Source: Solen grandis (Eukaryota; Mollusca; Bivalvia; Adapedonta; Solenidae). From it: a stretch of 64,000 nt of DNA. The notes under the pieces were generated by a model. It ran no database searches. It was not told the DNA's origin and was given only the letters and a program-made list of their open reading frames with translations. Shown here piece after piece: positions 1 through 10,649 of this stretch. Positions within the stretch are counted from its first letter, which is position 1, and each line of letters starts with the position of its first letter. A program made the position numbers and the translations under genes. The DNA lies in assembly GCA_021229015.1 (NCBI GenBank), contig CM037777.1:27591002-27655001 (forward strand), read 5' to 3'.

Positions 1-815
1 CTTATTATCAAAATTGATAAAGTGAATTAAAAACTTTTTTCAAGAACAATAAATTAAACAGAGACCCCCCTGCGTACACACTCTCATCTACGAGTTATGT
101 GACCTGACAATGCCACGTGACCAACCATAAACAAAACAACAAGTGTTGATGATGAAAGTGAGATACTCTCGAAAAAGTACACAAAGGTTAACTTAGATCA
201 GAGTAAAAAACAATCTTCTTCCGAAAGACAGTATTAGCGTATATTGGTCTCGTGCCTACTTTCGATTTCGTACTTCGTTCGCCGCCGGCATAACGTTAAT
301 TACCCGTTTGATTCACAATATTAAAATTGTTCCAGCTACCACCGAGGATGGGACGGAGTTATTATTTTTGAGTTATTTTGATAATTTCTCATTTATTCTT
401 CTGATGGATGTTACGAAGTTCCTGGAATACGTCACGAAGTTAAAATAGGGTAATACATATATTTTTTAAAGAGAGAATGGGGTGTAAAATTAAAGATTGA
501 TAATGAAGGTTGCCTAATGCTATGTGCTATTTATCGAACAAGACTGTATAGACTGATTATCAGTGCAACTTCTTTGAAATGAAGACAAATTAACTAAAAT
601 GTCGTAATTGTCTGATTATCTTTCCAAGCACTTTCCTTTTCATCGCCATAAAGAATATCCCAATTTTAATGGATAATGGCTGACTTCATACACAACCCAC
701 TGTTACAAATGTGAAATATGTTAATATAATTATACTTTTACATTAATACCTTTGTTTGGTTTACTATACTTTACATACTAAATTGTCGATACCATAGACA
801 TGCCTCAACATTGAT
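1..815. other. No gene seen
   Basis: AT-rich sequence with stops in all frames. No SINE head, tail or splice-bounded coding stretch was recognised. Confidence 0.4.
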
Positions 816-1042
816 TTATATATTGTTTAGGAATGACCTATTTGTAAGCCGTAAGATCCGGTTGTCAAATATCCACAGTGTGTTTCTGTATTTATATATT
901 GTTTGGGAATGACCTATTTATAAGCCGTAAAATCTGGTTGTCAAATATCCACAGTGTGTTGCTGTATTTATATATTGTTTGGAATGACCTACTTCTAAGC
1001 CGTAAGATCCTGTTGTCAAATATTCAAAGTGTATTGATGCTT
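816..1042 (+). repeat. 76-base tandem repeat, 3 copies
   Basis: Three consecutive units start near 816, 892 and 968. Each opens with TTTATATATTGTTT and carries AATGACCTA, TAAGCCGTAA and GTTGTCAAATAT at matching positions. The third unit is the most diverged and fades out near 1042. It is not coding. Confidence 0.85.
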
Positions 1043-2757
1043 TTGATGTAGAGTGTAATCATATGTTTAAGCATTGATATCACATCATCTTAACCCTTTA
1101 CTTTATGAATATCATTTTAAGTGGTATAAGAAACTATAGATAGTTTTTTGGTGTACATAATGTGTAACAACTAAGCTGCAATCATGCATAAGCAAACAGA
1201 GGAGACCCAGATCAGACTGCTCTATTGCCTCCCTGTTTGCTCAAACAAAATTGCACCTCACATGTTACACAGTCTGCACAGAAATGACAAATCCATTGAA
1301 TTGTTTCATATACCATTAAAAGTTCCAGTAAGCAAATTTGCAAGTTCACAGATAATATGTTTTTTTTACTATATATGTGTGCATTACGTCTATCAATACC
1401 AATCGTCACCTAATTCAACCATCCGTGATTAAAAAAGTGTGGTTTACGCATCACAGGCAGTACCGTTATGGGCGGTATTGAAACTATATTTAGACTGATA
1501 AAACCTATATTTAGATTCATTCACTTAACTTCATAGGGTATGAACTGGTGAAGACGCCATGTTGCGGAACGTGTCCTTCGGGGATATCGTATTCTTAATT
1601 TATTCATTTTCGTACAAGTTGTGCTTGCTTTCGAAAACAGCGTTTTCCTGTATGTGGCGTACACTTTCCGCGTTCTTTTTTTTTTTCAGGAAACAAAGAC
1701 CAATATTAACGACGGAGAGTTTTTTTTTTTCCGAAGATTTCTATCGATCATCTGTGAACGAGCTGCTTTAATATTCATTGAGTCATTAATTAGTACATGA
1801 ATATTCATAAGTTTGATAAGCGAACAAATTATGTCATTTTGGCATTTTGTAATACCATGACTGTATTCGTAAAATGTATATTTTGAAGGATGTTTATATT
1901 CTTATATCACATGTTGGCAGTATAAAGAGACCAACCCACACCATTCTGACATTAAGCGTACATCGATATTTGTACGGTACATTTGGATGCTACGGCTTCG
2001 GGACATTCAGGAATCTAGTAGTCATTAGTTTATCATCTATGCATGTTTTCCATATATTTTGATGAATATTTTCACGTCATCTTCACATCATCCATTGCTT
2101 GATTTATTTGCTTAAACATTTCAACGGCAGTATATTAATCGTCGTTTAGAGATTTCTACAAATGCAAGAAACACTTGGGAATCACGCCGTAGTCACCTGA
2201 CATGATACCAAATGACCACCCCTATATAAACTTACAGAGTGACCATACAACGTGGTATATGACGTCATTTTAAGCTATCACAAGCATCATATTCACTGTC
2301 GTATTAATAATTATTAATAAGTAGTTTATTTGTTCGTCAATTTTAATGGGTTTATCATATAACGCATGAGAAGCGAATAAAAAGTGCTCTACACACTTGT
2401 GTCATATAACATTCAGGAAAACATTCGTGAGCATTTGTTTGCTATCACGAAGAACACATCACTAATAAAGTTCTCCCGAATGTAAATACAGTCAATAAAT
2501 GGAACAAGAGAAAGAGGTCGCTTAAAAGAGGTGGTCACTAAATGAGGGTTTAACAAAATTTTAACGGTGATATGTAAACTGACCTTTAAATGGAGTTTGT
2601 CCACTTAATACAGTTGTCCGCTAATACAGGTTCAACTGTATTTTATTCCGAGTTTTTCAACCGATATTAGATTATTTAGAAATGTTAAGAGGCATATATT
2701 AGCAAGTTTGGTGAACATTTTTGTCCTTCTCTATATTTGATCACTTAGTAAAGTACG
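1043..2757. other. No supported gene
   Basis: Several short open frames exist, but none has a recognisable motif. Around 2177-2215 there is a short stretch resembling the middle of the SINE-A body on the minus strand (ATCACGCCGTAG followed by CATGATACCA). The rest is unassigned AT-rich sequence. Confidence 0.4.
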
Positions 2758-2956
2758 GGTTTAAAGAAGGTTGTTGTTGTATTGGGGTTTACCGTCGTTG
2801 CGATAGTATTTCAATCATATAGCGACGTCAAGCTAATTACAGGTGGAGGAAGACAGAGGTACCCGGGTAGAGCCACCGACCTACCGCAAGCCAGCTGGAA
2901 AGCTTCCTCACATGAAAAATCCGAAGTCCTTTCCGGGATTCGAGGTTTAAAGAAGG
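2758..2956 (-). mobile_element. SINE-B, 5'-truncated, with 13-base target duplication
   Basis: The insert (2771-2943) reads on the minus strand from GGAATCCCGG, inside the tRNA-like B box, to a tail whose plus-strand complement begins TATTGGGGTTTACCGTCG. It is flanked on both sides by GGTTTAAAGAAGG (2758-2770 and 2944-2956), a perfect direct repeat, as expected for target-primed reverse transcription. The tRNA head is missing, so this copy is 5'-truncated. Same family as the copies at 4508, 7006 and 19353. Confidence 0.9.
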
Positions 2957-2970
2957 GGTTAACCTGTAGA

Positions 2971-2972
2971 AA

Positions 2973-3019
<47 letters not shown>

Positions 3020-3020
3020 A
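2971..3020 (+). repeat. (AAAT)n microsatellite
   Basis: About twelve uninterrupted AAAT units. Confidence 0.95.
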
Positions 3021-3299
3021 AAAATGAAATATCGACGTTTTATACGGTCCTGAAGCGTATATATGCAAAACGACAAACAAAGGAAATAATCCAGTATACA
3101 GTTTATCAACCTTTAAACGTCATGACCTGGAATCGACCTGATGATGAATATTTACCTTTATCTCATATCAAAAGAATTAATTTTAAATAGTAAATAAAAC
3201 AAAAGAGTTTTCTTTGTTATATAGACTGTGAAAAATCTGTGTTTCAACAGAGGAGATGGTTAACTTGGTTTACTCTGAATGCTCGTGCATCATATTTTT

Positions 3300-3505
3300 T
3301 TATTGGGTTTACCGTCCCACTGACAGTATTTTAGTCATTCGGAGACTATTTAGACTTGGGACAGATATAGTGCTGCCGCATTGCAGTATCACGCCGTAGA
3401 CATGTGGCATGATACCACGCCCAGTCAAATGTTTTTGCTTTCGGACCAACTAGTACTGGAACTACCCTTATATGCTGAGCGCCAAGCAAGAAGGCTATAC
3501 CAGTG
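3300..3505 (-). mobile_element. SINE-A, 3' part only
   Basis: Minus-strand copy of the SINE-A body. The plus strand begins TTTATTGGGTTTACCGTCCC, the complement of the conserved 3' end GGGACGTTAAACCCAA. The interior contains the complement of GTCTACGGCGTGATACTG and of CTCAGCATATAAGGG. The tRNA-like head is absent. Confidence 0.85.
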
Positions 3506-3559
3506 TCGTTTTATATGACATTGGTATGTCGTCTAAATGAGTCTGGAGTGAAAAACTAA

Positions 3560-4500
3560 ACCCAAGTATCAGCTCTTTAGATGATATGTACACGTTTAAG
3601 TACACTTTTACTTAAAATTTAGCTTTTAAATTATGATAGTGTAGTTCTGAAAAAATGTTTAATGTCTGTTCTATCTTTTTTAAGTTATGTTTTGGCTTGC
3701 CTGAAGATATGAAGCTTTGGATTCTTAAATGTCTACAAACAAAATTCGAATGTAAAAAGTCGAAAAGAATGTGTTTTCACGTGAGGTGTTCTAGGTAGCG
3801 AATTACGACAATACAATGCATATATAACAATATGCTTTCGACATTTCGTATTCAATTCTTGCTTCTAAATTTCGTCTTTTCGCTAAGCAACCCAACAACA
3901 AATCAAGTTTTTTTCATATTTTTGCTTTCAGCTGTTCTGCTAATAAACCCGCCATTCGAAAACTACGTTTTTTTTTCTTCTTTTCGCATAGGCGTAAAGT
4001 CAGCGTATTAATGGCGCAGCTTTGCATATCGAATTCCAGTGAATTCGGTGAAGGTCCCTGCCACTTGGGGCATATTATGTTATCGTGTTTCTCCGCCTTT
4101 CTTCGGAACTCTCCGTGTGATTTTATACCCTTTTACTTCCGCTTCCGTTCCATTTAACTCTGTGGTTGGCTCAGAAAGTTATAAATAGAGACTATGACGT
4201 CAACTAGAACGTTGTTCAGACATTTAATTAGAAGGTCCTTGAACTCTGAAATATACATGTTTATGAATAGTCCCGCTGAACCTGATCGAAATGGTCATTG
4301 AAATATAAAAAAATGGTTTTAATAGTACGATATCGGACTGAATCTGTAGATATTTACATCTGTAAACGAGTGATTGCGGATTGTTCGCATTTCATTACTT
4401 TTGATGCTTAAAATACATTTCAATCCGCGTTAAATAATTGTTTTTCGTTCTTGTCATTGGGGCCATTGTCGTGAGGGAAGGACGAAAACTCTGCTTGTTG
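3560..4500 (+). other. Intergenic; weak promoter candidate near 4180
   Basis: No coding exon is evident. A TATAAATA at 4180-4187 follows GTGGTTGGCTC and precedes a TGACGTCA at 4195-4202, an arrangement that could be a core promoter. No start codon or exon could be tied to it. Confidence 0.2.
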
Positions 4501-4507
4501 ATTTTAG

Positions 4508-4768
4508 TTTATGTTGTTGTTGTAGTATTGGGGTTTACCGTCGCTGCGGTAGTATTTCATCATATATCGACGTCCAGCTAATTACAGATGGAGGAAGACC
4601 CCGGGTACACAAAGGTACCCGGGTAGAACCATCGACCTACCGCAAGCCAGCTGGAAGGCTTCCTCACATGAAAAATCCGAAGTCCCTAAGGGGTCTCGAA
4701 CCCACAGCGGCGAGGGGCAGAGAGATTTGTAGGCCACGACTGTAACCGCTCGGCCACGTCGACCCCTT
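4508..4768 (-). mobile_element. SINE-B, full length
   Basis: On the minus strand this starts GGGGTCGACGTGGCCGAGCG (tRNA A box), followed by GGGTTCGAGACC (B box), a body with TTTTTCATGTGAGGAAGCC, and the 3' end GACGGTAAACCCCAATAC. It is the most complete member in the window, and the reference used here for recognising the truncated copies. A degenerate flanking repeat (TTAGTTTATG / TTAGGTTATG) may be the target duplication. Confidence 0.9.
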
Positions 4769-4769
4769 T

Positions 4770-5455
4770 AGGTTATGACAATGACGTCAGAGTGCATATG
4801 CTGAATATATTATAATGCTTTTCGGCACTTTGGCTTTAATCTGGGGCTTATTTCTTTCTGAACGCTTGCAAAAAATAGATTTCAAAGATCAGTTAAGGAA
4901 CGCATCTATATTCGAATTTGAATTTTGTGTACTTCCTCAACAGCTTAACCTGTCTTTCTTCGTCTTTTTCTAAAATTTGATCGGTCCCGTCTTATACATA
5001 GTATTTCATTAAATGTGACAAACATTATTTAATATGCTTTTTATCATCTTAAGCAGCAGCAAGTTTTATGTAATTATTTTATAGAGTCTGTGATGCAATC
5101 AAGATAGCATTTTATTAATAAAAAAATTAAGTATTCATTCTAAGATACATAAATGTATGATGTTTGATGAACTTAAACACACCTGACAAAGCCTGTGTAA
5201 AATTAATCTTTAGTATACTTGAACTGTTACAAGGTTGATTTCTTTGAAAGTTTAACATTTTGACAATGATTATCCTATCTATAAATATGTCAGGACAAAT
5301 TTCATTAAATCATATATACAAGAGTGTATCCCACTATAGTTTATCGATTAAATTTCGGATTGTCAGGAGTGTTTTTACTTTCACGAATGCTTCGTAAGTT
5401 TACACGTGCAATGCGTCTGAGATTGTGTACAGCGACTGAAGCACGATGTCTGTTT
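4770..5455. other. No gene seen
   Basis: AT-rich, without recognisable coding or repeat structure. Being downstream of the minus-strand stop at 5456, part of it could be a 3' untranslated region. Confidence 0.35.
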
Positions 5456-5642
5456 TTAATCAGAAGTATCTAGTTCCTTGATGAGTTGCTCCAGGAGGGT
5501 GTTCAGTTCTCTCGGTCCACTTGGTGGACGCTGTCTGGGGCGCCTTGTCGACGGTGGGGGCGGAGTTGTTGTTGTTGTGGTTGGCAGGGCAAACATAGTC
5601 AAGTTCATACCCGGTATGTTTTGACACGACGTCCTAGCATCA
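5456..5642 (-). CDS. Terminal exon of an unidentified minus-strand gene, Pro/Thr-rich
   Basis: On the minus strand a good acceptor (GCACTGCTTTCAG) ends just above 5642. An open frame then runs about 62 codons to a TAA at 5456-5458. The peptide has Thr runs, then PPPPSTRRPRQRPPSGPRE, and finishes ELNTLLEQLIKELDTSD, a short amphipathic leucine-spaced helix typical of a protein C-terminus. The clean stop after a helical tail, the acceptor and the codon-level composition argue that this is a real last exon. The plus-strand frame over the same bases is Cys/Trp-rich and looks like a shadow. Upstream exons should lie above 5642 on the minus strand; I did not find one with confidence. Function unknown. 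Confidence 0.5.
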
Positions 5643-5872
5643 CTGAAAGCAGTGCAAACATGTTATTTTTTGTAATTTATGACACTTTCGTTAAGTCTCT
5701 ATAGATATGCAGAATTTCCCAATTCTCTTGATATTATGAATTGAACATTTGTTTTTTCTGTTATACACTCTGTTACAATGAAAGGATCTAAATGACTGTA
5801 AGAAAACACTGTAAAACTGTAGGTTAAATCAATGTATAAACTGAGATTTTGATTAAAAAATAACTCCTGCAC

Positions 5873-5932
5873 TGACATCATTACTGACGTCATTATTGAC
5901 ATCATTATTGACATCATTACTGACGTCATTCC
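5873..5932 (+). repeat. 12-base tandem repeat carrying TGACGTCA-like sites
   Basis: Five head-to-tail units of TGAC(A/G)TCATTA(C/T). Two units contain a perfect CRE-type octamer. It directly abuts the SINE-A head at 5930. Confidence 0.85.
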
Positions 5933-6240
5933 CGGAGGTCGAGTGGTTAGAGCGTCCGCCTCGGGTGCGTAAGGTTTTGGGTTCGATCCCCGGCCGCGAC
6001 ATACAAAAGTCGTAAATAATGGTACTGTTATAGCTCCCTTGCTTGTCGCTCAGCATATAAAGGTAGTTGCAGGACTGGTTGGCCCGGTGTCAGGATAATG
6101 TGACTTGGTCTGGTATCATGCCACATGTCTACGACGTGATACTGCAGTGTGGCAGCACTATATCTTTCTGAAGTAGGCATCGTCTCCAAATGACTGAAAT
6201 GCTGACGGTGGGACGTTAAACCAACGAACCAAACAAACAA
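5930..6240 (+). mobile_element. SINE-A, full length
   Basis: tRNA-like head with A box (GAGTGGTTAGAGCG) and B box (GGGTTCGATCCCCGG). The body contains CTCAGCATATAAAGG and GTCAGGATAATGTGAC, then the conserved 3' part ending GGGACGTTAAACCAACG and a CAAA-rich tail. This is the reference copy of the family. Other copies in the window are at 3300(-), 17347, 18305(-), 36243, 54258, 54905, 55594 and 57632. The internal Pol III boxes make it a nonautonomous retroposon. Confidence 0.92.
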
Positions 6241-6764
6241 CCCAAATCGAGACGGGTACAGTGTTGTTACACAGGAACACGGTTGATACCATATTCAGTC
6301 ACATACTCTTGTTCACTAAACACAAAGCAAGGGAGATACCATTTTTAAATACCCAATATTGTACAATAATCTTGTACTTGGAAGAATAAAGTTATGTGAT
6401 GTTCTGTTATAATTGACATTGACATAATGTTTTGCATTTCCTTCACCACTGTGTGCTGTATAAACTGTACGTTTTACTCAAAGTGTCCCTAACCCCTCAG
6501 TCTATTTTACGACCAGTTAAGGTCTCCTTTGGACTTGTCCAATTAAACATTTTACCCCTGATCTCTATTAATATATTGCAGGGATGAATGAACAAACATT
6601 TCCATTTTTGGCTATCGGTGGCCTATAAGCGAGAATTGATTATGTAAACAAAACTTTTTTATTTATTTTTATTTTAATTTTTTTGAACCAGCATTTATTC
6701 AATAGGGTGTTATTTAGTTAAATGAGTAAGAATCGCATTTATTCTATGTTACTCCTTTAACTAT
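6241..6764. other. No gene seen
   Basis: AT-rich spacer up to the left end of the inverted duplication at 6765. Confidence 0.4.
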
Positions 6765-7606
6765 GGAAGCGCTGGGGGGACATTATGACTTAACAGCTGG
6801 CATTTAAGACTTAAGACTAAGTACTTAAGAGTTAAGACTTATTATTTGAGATTTAAGACTTATCACGTCAGACTTTTCTATATACTATTCCTTAGCGTGC
6901 ACGATGGCGGCGACATTTCACATATGTGTGCAAATATTTTGTATAATTTTCATCATTTTTACCTGCCAGGCATCAGTAACTGATGCTATCGTTCCACCAT
7001 ATATCGGGGCCGCCATGGCCGAGCGGTTACAGTCGTGGACTACAAATCTCTCAGCCCCTCACCGCTGTGGGTTCGAATCCCGGTAGGGACTTCGGATTTT
7101 TCATGTGAGGAAGCCTTCCAGCTGGCTTGCGGAAGGTCGGTGGTTCTACCCGGGTACCTCTGTGTACTCGGGGTCTTCCTCCACCTGTAATTTGCTGGAC
7201 GTCGCTATATGATTGAAATACTATCGCAGCGACGGTAAACTCCAATACAATCCAATCCAATCCACCATATATCCCTTTCCCTAACGCCGGACATTCGAGG
7301 CTGGAACTGATCAAGTTGTACTTTTTTCAAGGTCTGCGATATCGTGAAATCGTATGCATGTTGCTTGTTCGCCATGGAATTAGTCTTTGCGTAAGACAAT
7401 TAAAACGTATCTTAAAGAAAAACAGTATACGCAGACGTGTGAATGCATATACACCAATTGTCACCGTTATACAAGTGGTAAATAATGAATTACACACAAG
7501 TAACAGGTCTCTCGGATACAGGGCGATGTGGCGTAGGCTAGTTACTGACCATGGACTACAAGTAAAGCAAAAGACGGTGCTAAATGTTTTACGAACTCTT
7601 GATCCA
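6765..7606 (+). repeat. Left arm of an inverted, near-identical duplication
   Basis: Excluding the SINE at 7006-7273, this arm matches the reverse complement of 13641-14213 base for base, apart from about six substitutions and one 2-base indel counted by eye. It includes about 140 bases upstream of the ATG at 6904 (with TTAAGACTTAAGACTAAG-type short repeats) and the first ~430 coding bases. Similarity stops abruptly after GATCCAG at 7600-7606. Confidence 0.93.
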
Positions 7607-8423
7607 GACGATGTCGATTTACGTAAAACACATCGATTGAAAAGAAGACAATATTATGCTCGTGGGGCCAATTTCATCTGGCACGTCGATGGCTATGGCA
7701 AGCTTAAGCAGCTTAAGATACTGTGGCTGGAAGTCGCAACATCAAACAATGACCCATCAGTAATAGCTAGATATTATCTTGACGCTTTGACTAGAATTCG
7801 ATTTGCACCTCGTTTGATAAGATGTGATTTTGGAACAGAAAATTCTTATATAAAGTTTCCACAGCCCTTTTTCCGCATTAACGACAACGACTCTTTGTCT
7901 GGACAAAGAAGCTTTATGTACGGCAAAAGTACGTCAAACCAAAGAATTGAGGCTTGGTGGTGTATGCTGAAAAAACAATGTATCGGTTGGTGGATAGATT
8001 TATCTAAAGACATGCGAGATGCAAATTTGTATGATGAATTCGATAAAGTGCACGTCGAATGTCTGAAATTTTGTTTCATGCATTTAATACAAACCGACCT
8101 TGACAGAACCGCCCAACACTTGAATCTTCACGATATTCGGCAACAGAAACATACAGAAGTTCCAAGTGGTAAACCGAAATTCTTTATTTTGTGCCTGATC
8201 TTATCATGATGATACTATCAACTACGGAACAGACGTTAACAGAGAAGACGTTCGAATTTGCAAAAAACTTTATAGTACTAGAAGACAAGTGTGTTGTCCA
8301 GAATTCAGTGAACTTGCAAATATCCTCAAACCAAACCTACAAAGTCCAAATACTGCTTATGATGCATTATAACTGTATTTTGAGTTAACAGATGCAATTA
8401 AAGAACTTGATAATAATAATTAA
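6904..8423 (+). pseudogene. Decayed DDE integrase-like transposase
   Basis: ATG at 6904, then a hydrophobic N-terminus. A SINE at 7006-7260 plus a 13-base duplication (268 bases, 1 mod 3) shifts the frame. The longest intact piece, 7316-8209, encodes a helix-turn-helix region (GISLCVRQLKRIL) and a DDE/rve-type catalytic core: WHVDG with Asp at 7688, RCDFGTEN with Asp at 7826, SNQRIEAWW with Glu at 7949. From memory of this widespread invertebrate family, about 15 residues are missing between WHVDGYGKLK and ILWLEV. The frame slips near 8180. The family's usual C-terminal sequence is still legible in other frames (VPDLIMM near 8191; EFSELANILKP from 8301; ELTDAIKELDNNN ending at 8423) with an in-frame TAA. 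It is no longer functional as one protein. The same 5' half occurs fused to a kinase at 12835-14076. Confidence 0.85.
7006..7260 (+). mobile_element. SINE-B inside the transposase reading frame
   Basis: Full-length copy: GGCCGCCATGGCCGAGCGG head, GGGTTCGAATCCCGG B box, and a 3' end GACGGTAAACTCCAATAC followed by a CCAAT-type tail. It is flanked by the perfect 13-base duplication TCCACCATATATC (6993-7005 and 7261-7273). The matching minus-strand copy (13641-14213) has the uninterrupted target, so insertion happened after the two arms separated. Confidence 0.95.
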
Positions 8424-9339
8424 ACATTTTATTACACATTTGTCATGTCTATAATTAACAGACGATTCCATTAGATGTAATAAATTTAGCCACTGCGATG
8501 TATTCTATTTCAATGTATCCCATAAGCACAGTTAAACAGGTAGATATATTTGAATCATATTAGGCCGTGTCCAACAGTTTTAAGGTCACCTGAGCACGCC
8601 GTGCTTATGGTGAGCTATTGTGATTATTTTTTATCTGTCGTCCACCGTCCGTGCATGTGTCGTCAGCCACTTGGCCAGGGTGCAGGGTGTTTCCTGCATG
8701 AAGGTAAAGGAGAGTTGTTAAAGGAATTCCATTCCGCAAACTCTCATGGCAAAGGAAAAGAAAAGAACCGGTGAGCGATAAAGGTCCCCCTTATTTTGTC
8801 ACATCCCTGCAGCCAGTTAACCTACTAACGTTTTCTGTGCAATTCAGACCGCTGACCTAAGCGTATCACCTCTACTAGGCACCTACCGACAACCGCTCTA
8901 CATGAAAGAGCGACAGATGACAGTACAGAAGGTATTATCACCAACCTTCGTGCAGATAAGGGCCTATGAATCACAGATACCCAAATAAATAATATTGATG
9001 TTACATCTTTAGTTAATACCAAGCTTAATTGTTAATATTATTGCATCGAGGTGATGTGATAGTTTTTGAAATTGCAATATATTTGACTAATTTTGTGTGG
9101 GAATACCACAGATTGTATTTGTGTATAAATAATCACTTTGAGACAGTTTGGTGATTTTAAAGTGTTACGCCCATACTGTATGCTTAAGGTGTAACATTCA
9201 TTATCGTTCATTCAAGTGTCTGTGCTATGGATCTAAAAACCAATACCTTTACCACTATACCACGGCGTTCTGCAATATGGGGTGTTCCCACTTTGCCAAC
9301 TTTATATATTTTGCTACCAAAAACAGAGTTGGCCAACTG
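8424..9339 (+). other. Intergenic with a fragment of the TAGCTCACC repeat
   Basis: 8590-8672 resembles the head of the GCTCACCTGAGC repeat (GTCACCTGAGCACG, then GGTGAGCTATTGTGA and CGTCCACCGTCC), degraded. Nothing else is recognised. Confidence 0.4.
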
Positions 9340-9509
9340 AGACTTGGGTGGAGAGCGATCGCACCATATGGAACCATTTCACCACAGAGGGACCAAGAAC
9401 TACAAACCACCTGGAGGGATGGCACAACAAGATAAAAAAAACAGCTGACTCATCCACATCCCAACATATACGTCCTGCTGCAACTCATCTTGAAAGAACA
9501 ATTAATTAA
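9340..9509 (+). pseudogene. Fragment of a MULE/FLYWCH-associated transposase C-terminus
   Basis: The frame ending at 9509 reads WNHFTTEGPRTTNHLEGWHN and then a Lys-rich stretch. The PRTxNHLEGWHxK motif is a hallmark I associate with the C-terminal part of MULE-type/FLYWCH-associated proteins that are repeated in invertebrate genomes. There is no N-terminal domain and upstream frames are closed, so this is a relic. The identification rests on one motif. Confidence 0.5.
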
Positions 9510-10649
9510 TTTAATTACACACATTGCATTAGCTCAACGCAAAACATAAACATTACAAATAATACACATCATACTGCAAAGAGAAGAAATAAAATACACC
9601 ATTTTAATATATATATTTTAATATATCTATTAACCTAGGCACAGCATAAACCATCTGGGCTTATTGTACATTATCACCGTTATACCTGACTGCGTACAGG
9701 TAACCTTCACTCAAGAACTGGAAAGTTGGCATAGTGGGAATACTAAAAGGTGTGAAGTTGGCAAAGTGGGAACAAACCTGCAATATATTTTGGGAGAATT
9801 ATTTGTTTGTTAATCGGTCAGTTGTGACCTTGACCTTTAATCTATTCGTTGGCCTTTAAACAATTTCAACCAAACAGTAATTCTTACCAAATCAGAAATA
9901 TGAGTGAAAATAACTTCCAAAGTACGTAACGTTTTACTAAAATTTTATCTAATGGCCATGGTGACCGAGGTATAATATCTACCCAGATTTCATAGAGGCA
10001 AATAATCTGACTTCATATAGACCCGACGAAAAGTGCAATCTCTGTCGCACAGACAAACTAAATGTGAAAAGACGACATCAGGCGATCACTATGACATTTA
10101 CTCAGCTGCTCTACTAACTGCGGACTAACTTTACCCATTTTTCATTCCTTTATAAAGCAGCTCTATCATTCACTGACAATAGCAAGACACAAGTTAACTT
10201 TTATAATTTTATTAAACTTATAAAAACACAACTGTTAAATGCAACTCTGTAACAGTCAAAGTTAACAAGCAAATGGTTTACCCTAAATAAGTAGGCTAAA
10301 TCTTTCAAGACAAGGGTCCAGTTGTTGAAATAATCGTTTAGTATTTATGACAGAACTTTTCGTAAAATCACTGATCGTTACTCCTCAACAGTTTTTAACG
10401 ATTGTTGCAACAACTCGGCCAATGTCATAGACAAAAGTCAAAACGTTCATACTGCTACATCTTCATTTAAATTCTACATTCATTTAAAAGATCATAATTA
10501 GAAACGCAAAAGAAATTTATTAGATGTTCCAACTGTACTGTCAAGTTTCATGACTAGTTAAAATGTATTTGAGCTACAAAACATGCATATGAAGTTTTGT
10601 GACTGAAGATCCAGCACTTTTGGGGCTTTGTAATGTATAATATTATCAA
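9510..10649. other. No gene seen
   Basis: AT-rich intergenic sequence. A TGACCTTGACC doublet occurs near 9826; nothing else was recognised. Confidence 0.35.

Noticed and set aside
1559..1771. 70-codon frame, with a possible exon after a TTTTTTTTTTTTCAG acceptor near 1689
   Set aside because: The second half (KQRPILTTES...) looks faintly coding, but it contains T-run-driven Phe stretches and there is no homology or donor partner.
5930..6010. Stand-alone tRNA gene (also at 17347, 36243, 54258)
   Set aside because: A and B boxes are present, but the heads continue directly into the shared SINE-A body and the acceptor stem cannot be closed.
5853..6240. Minus-strand frames of 67 and 70 codons
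   Set aside because: They are the complement of SINE-A at 5930-6240.
7051..7399. Minus-strand frames across the transposase and SINE
   Set aside because: Shadows of SINE-B and of the plus-strand transposase.
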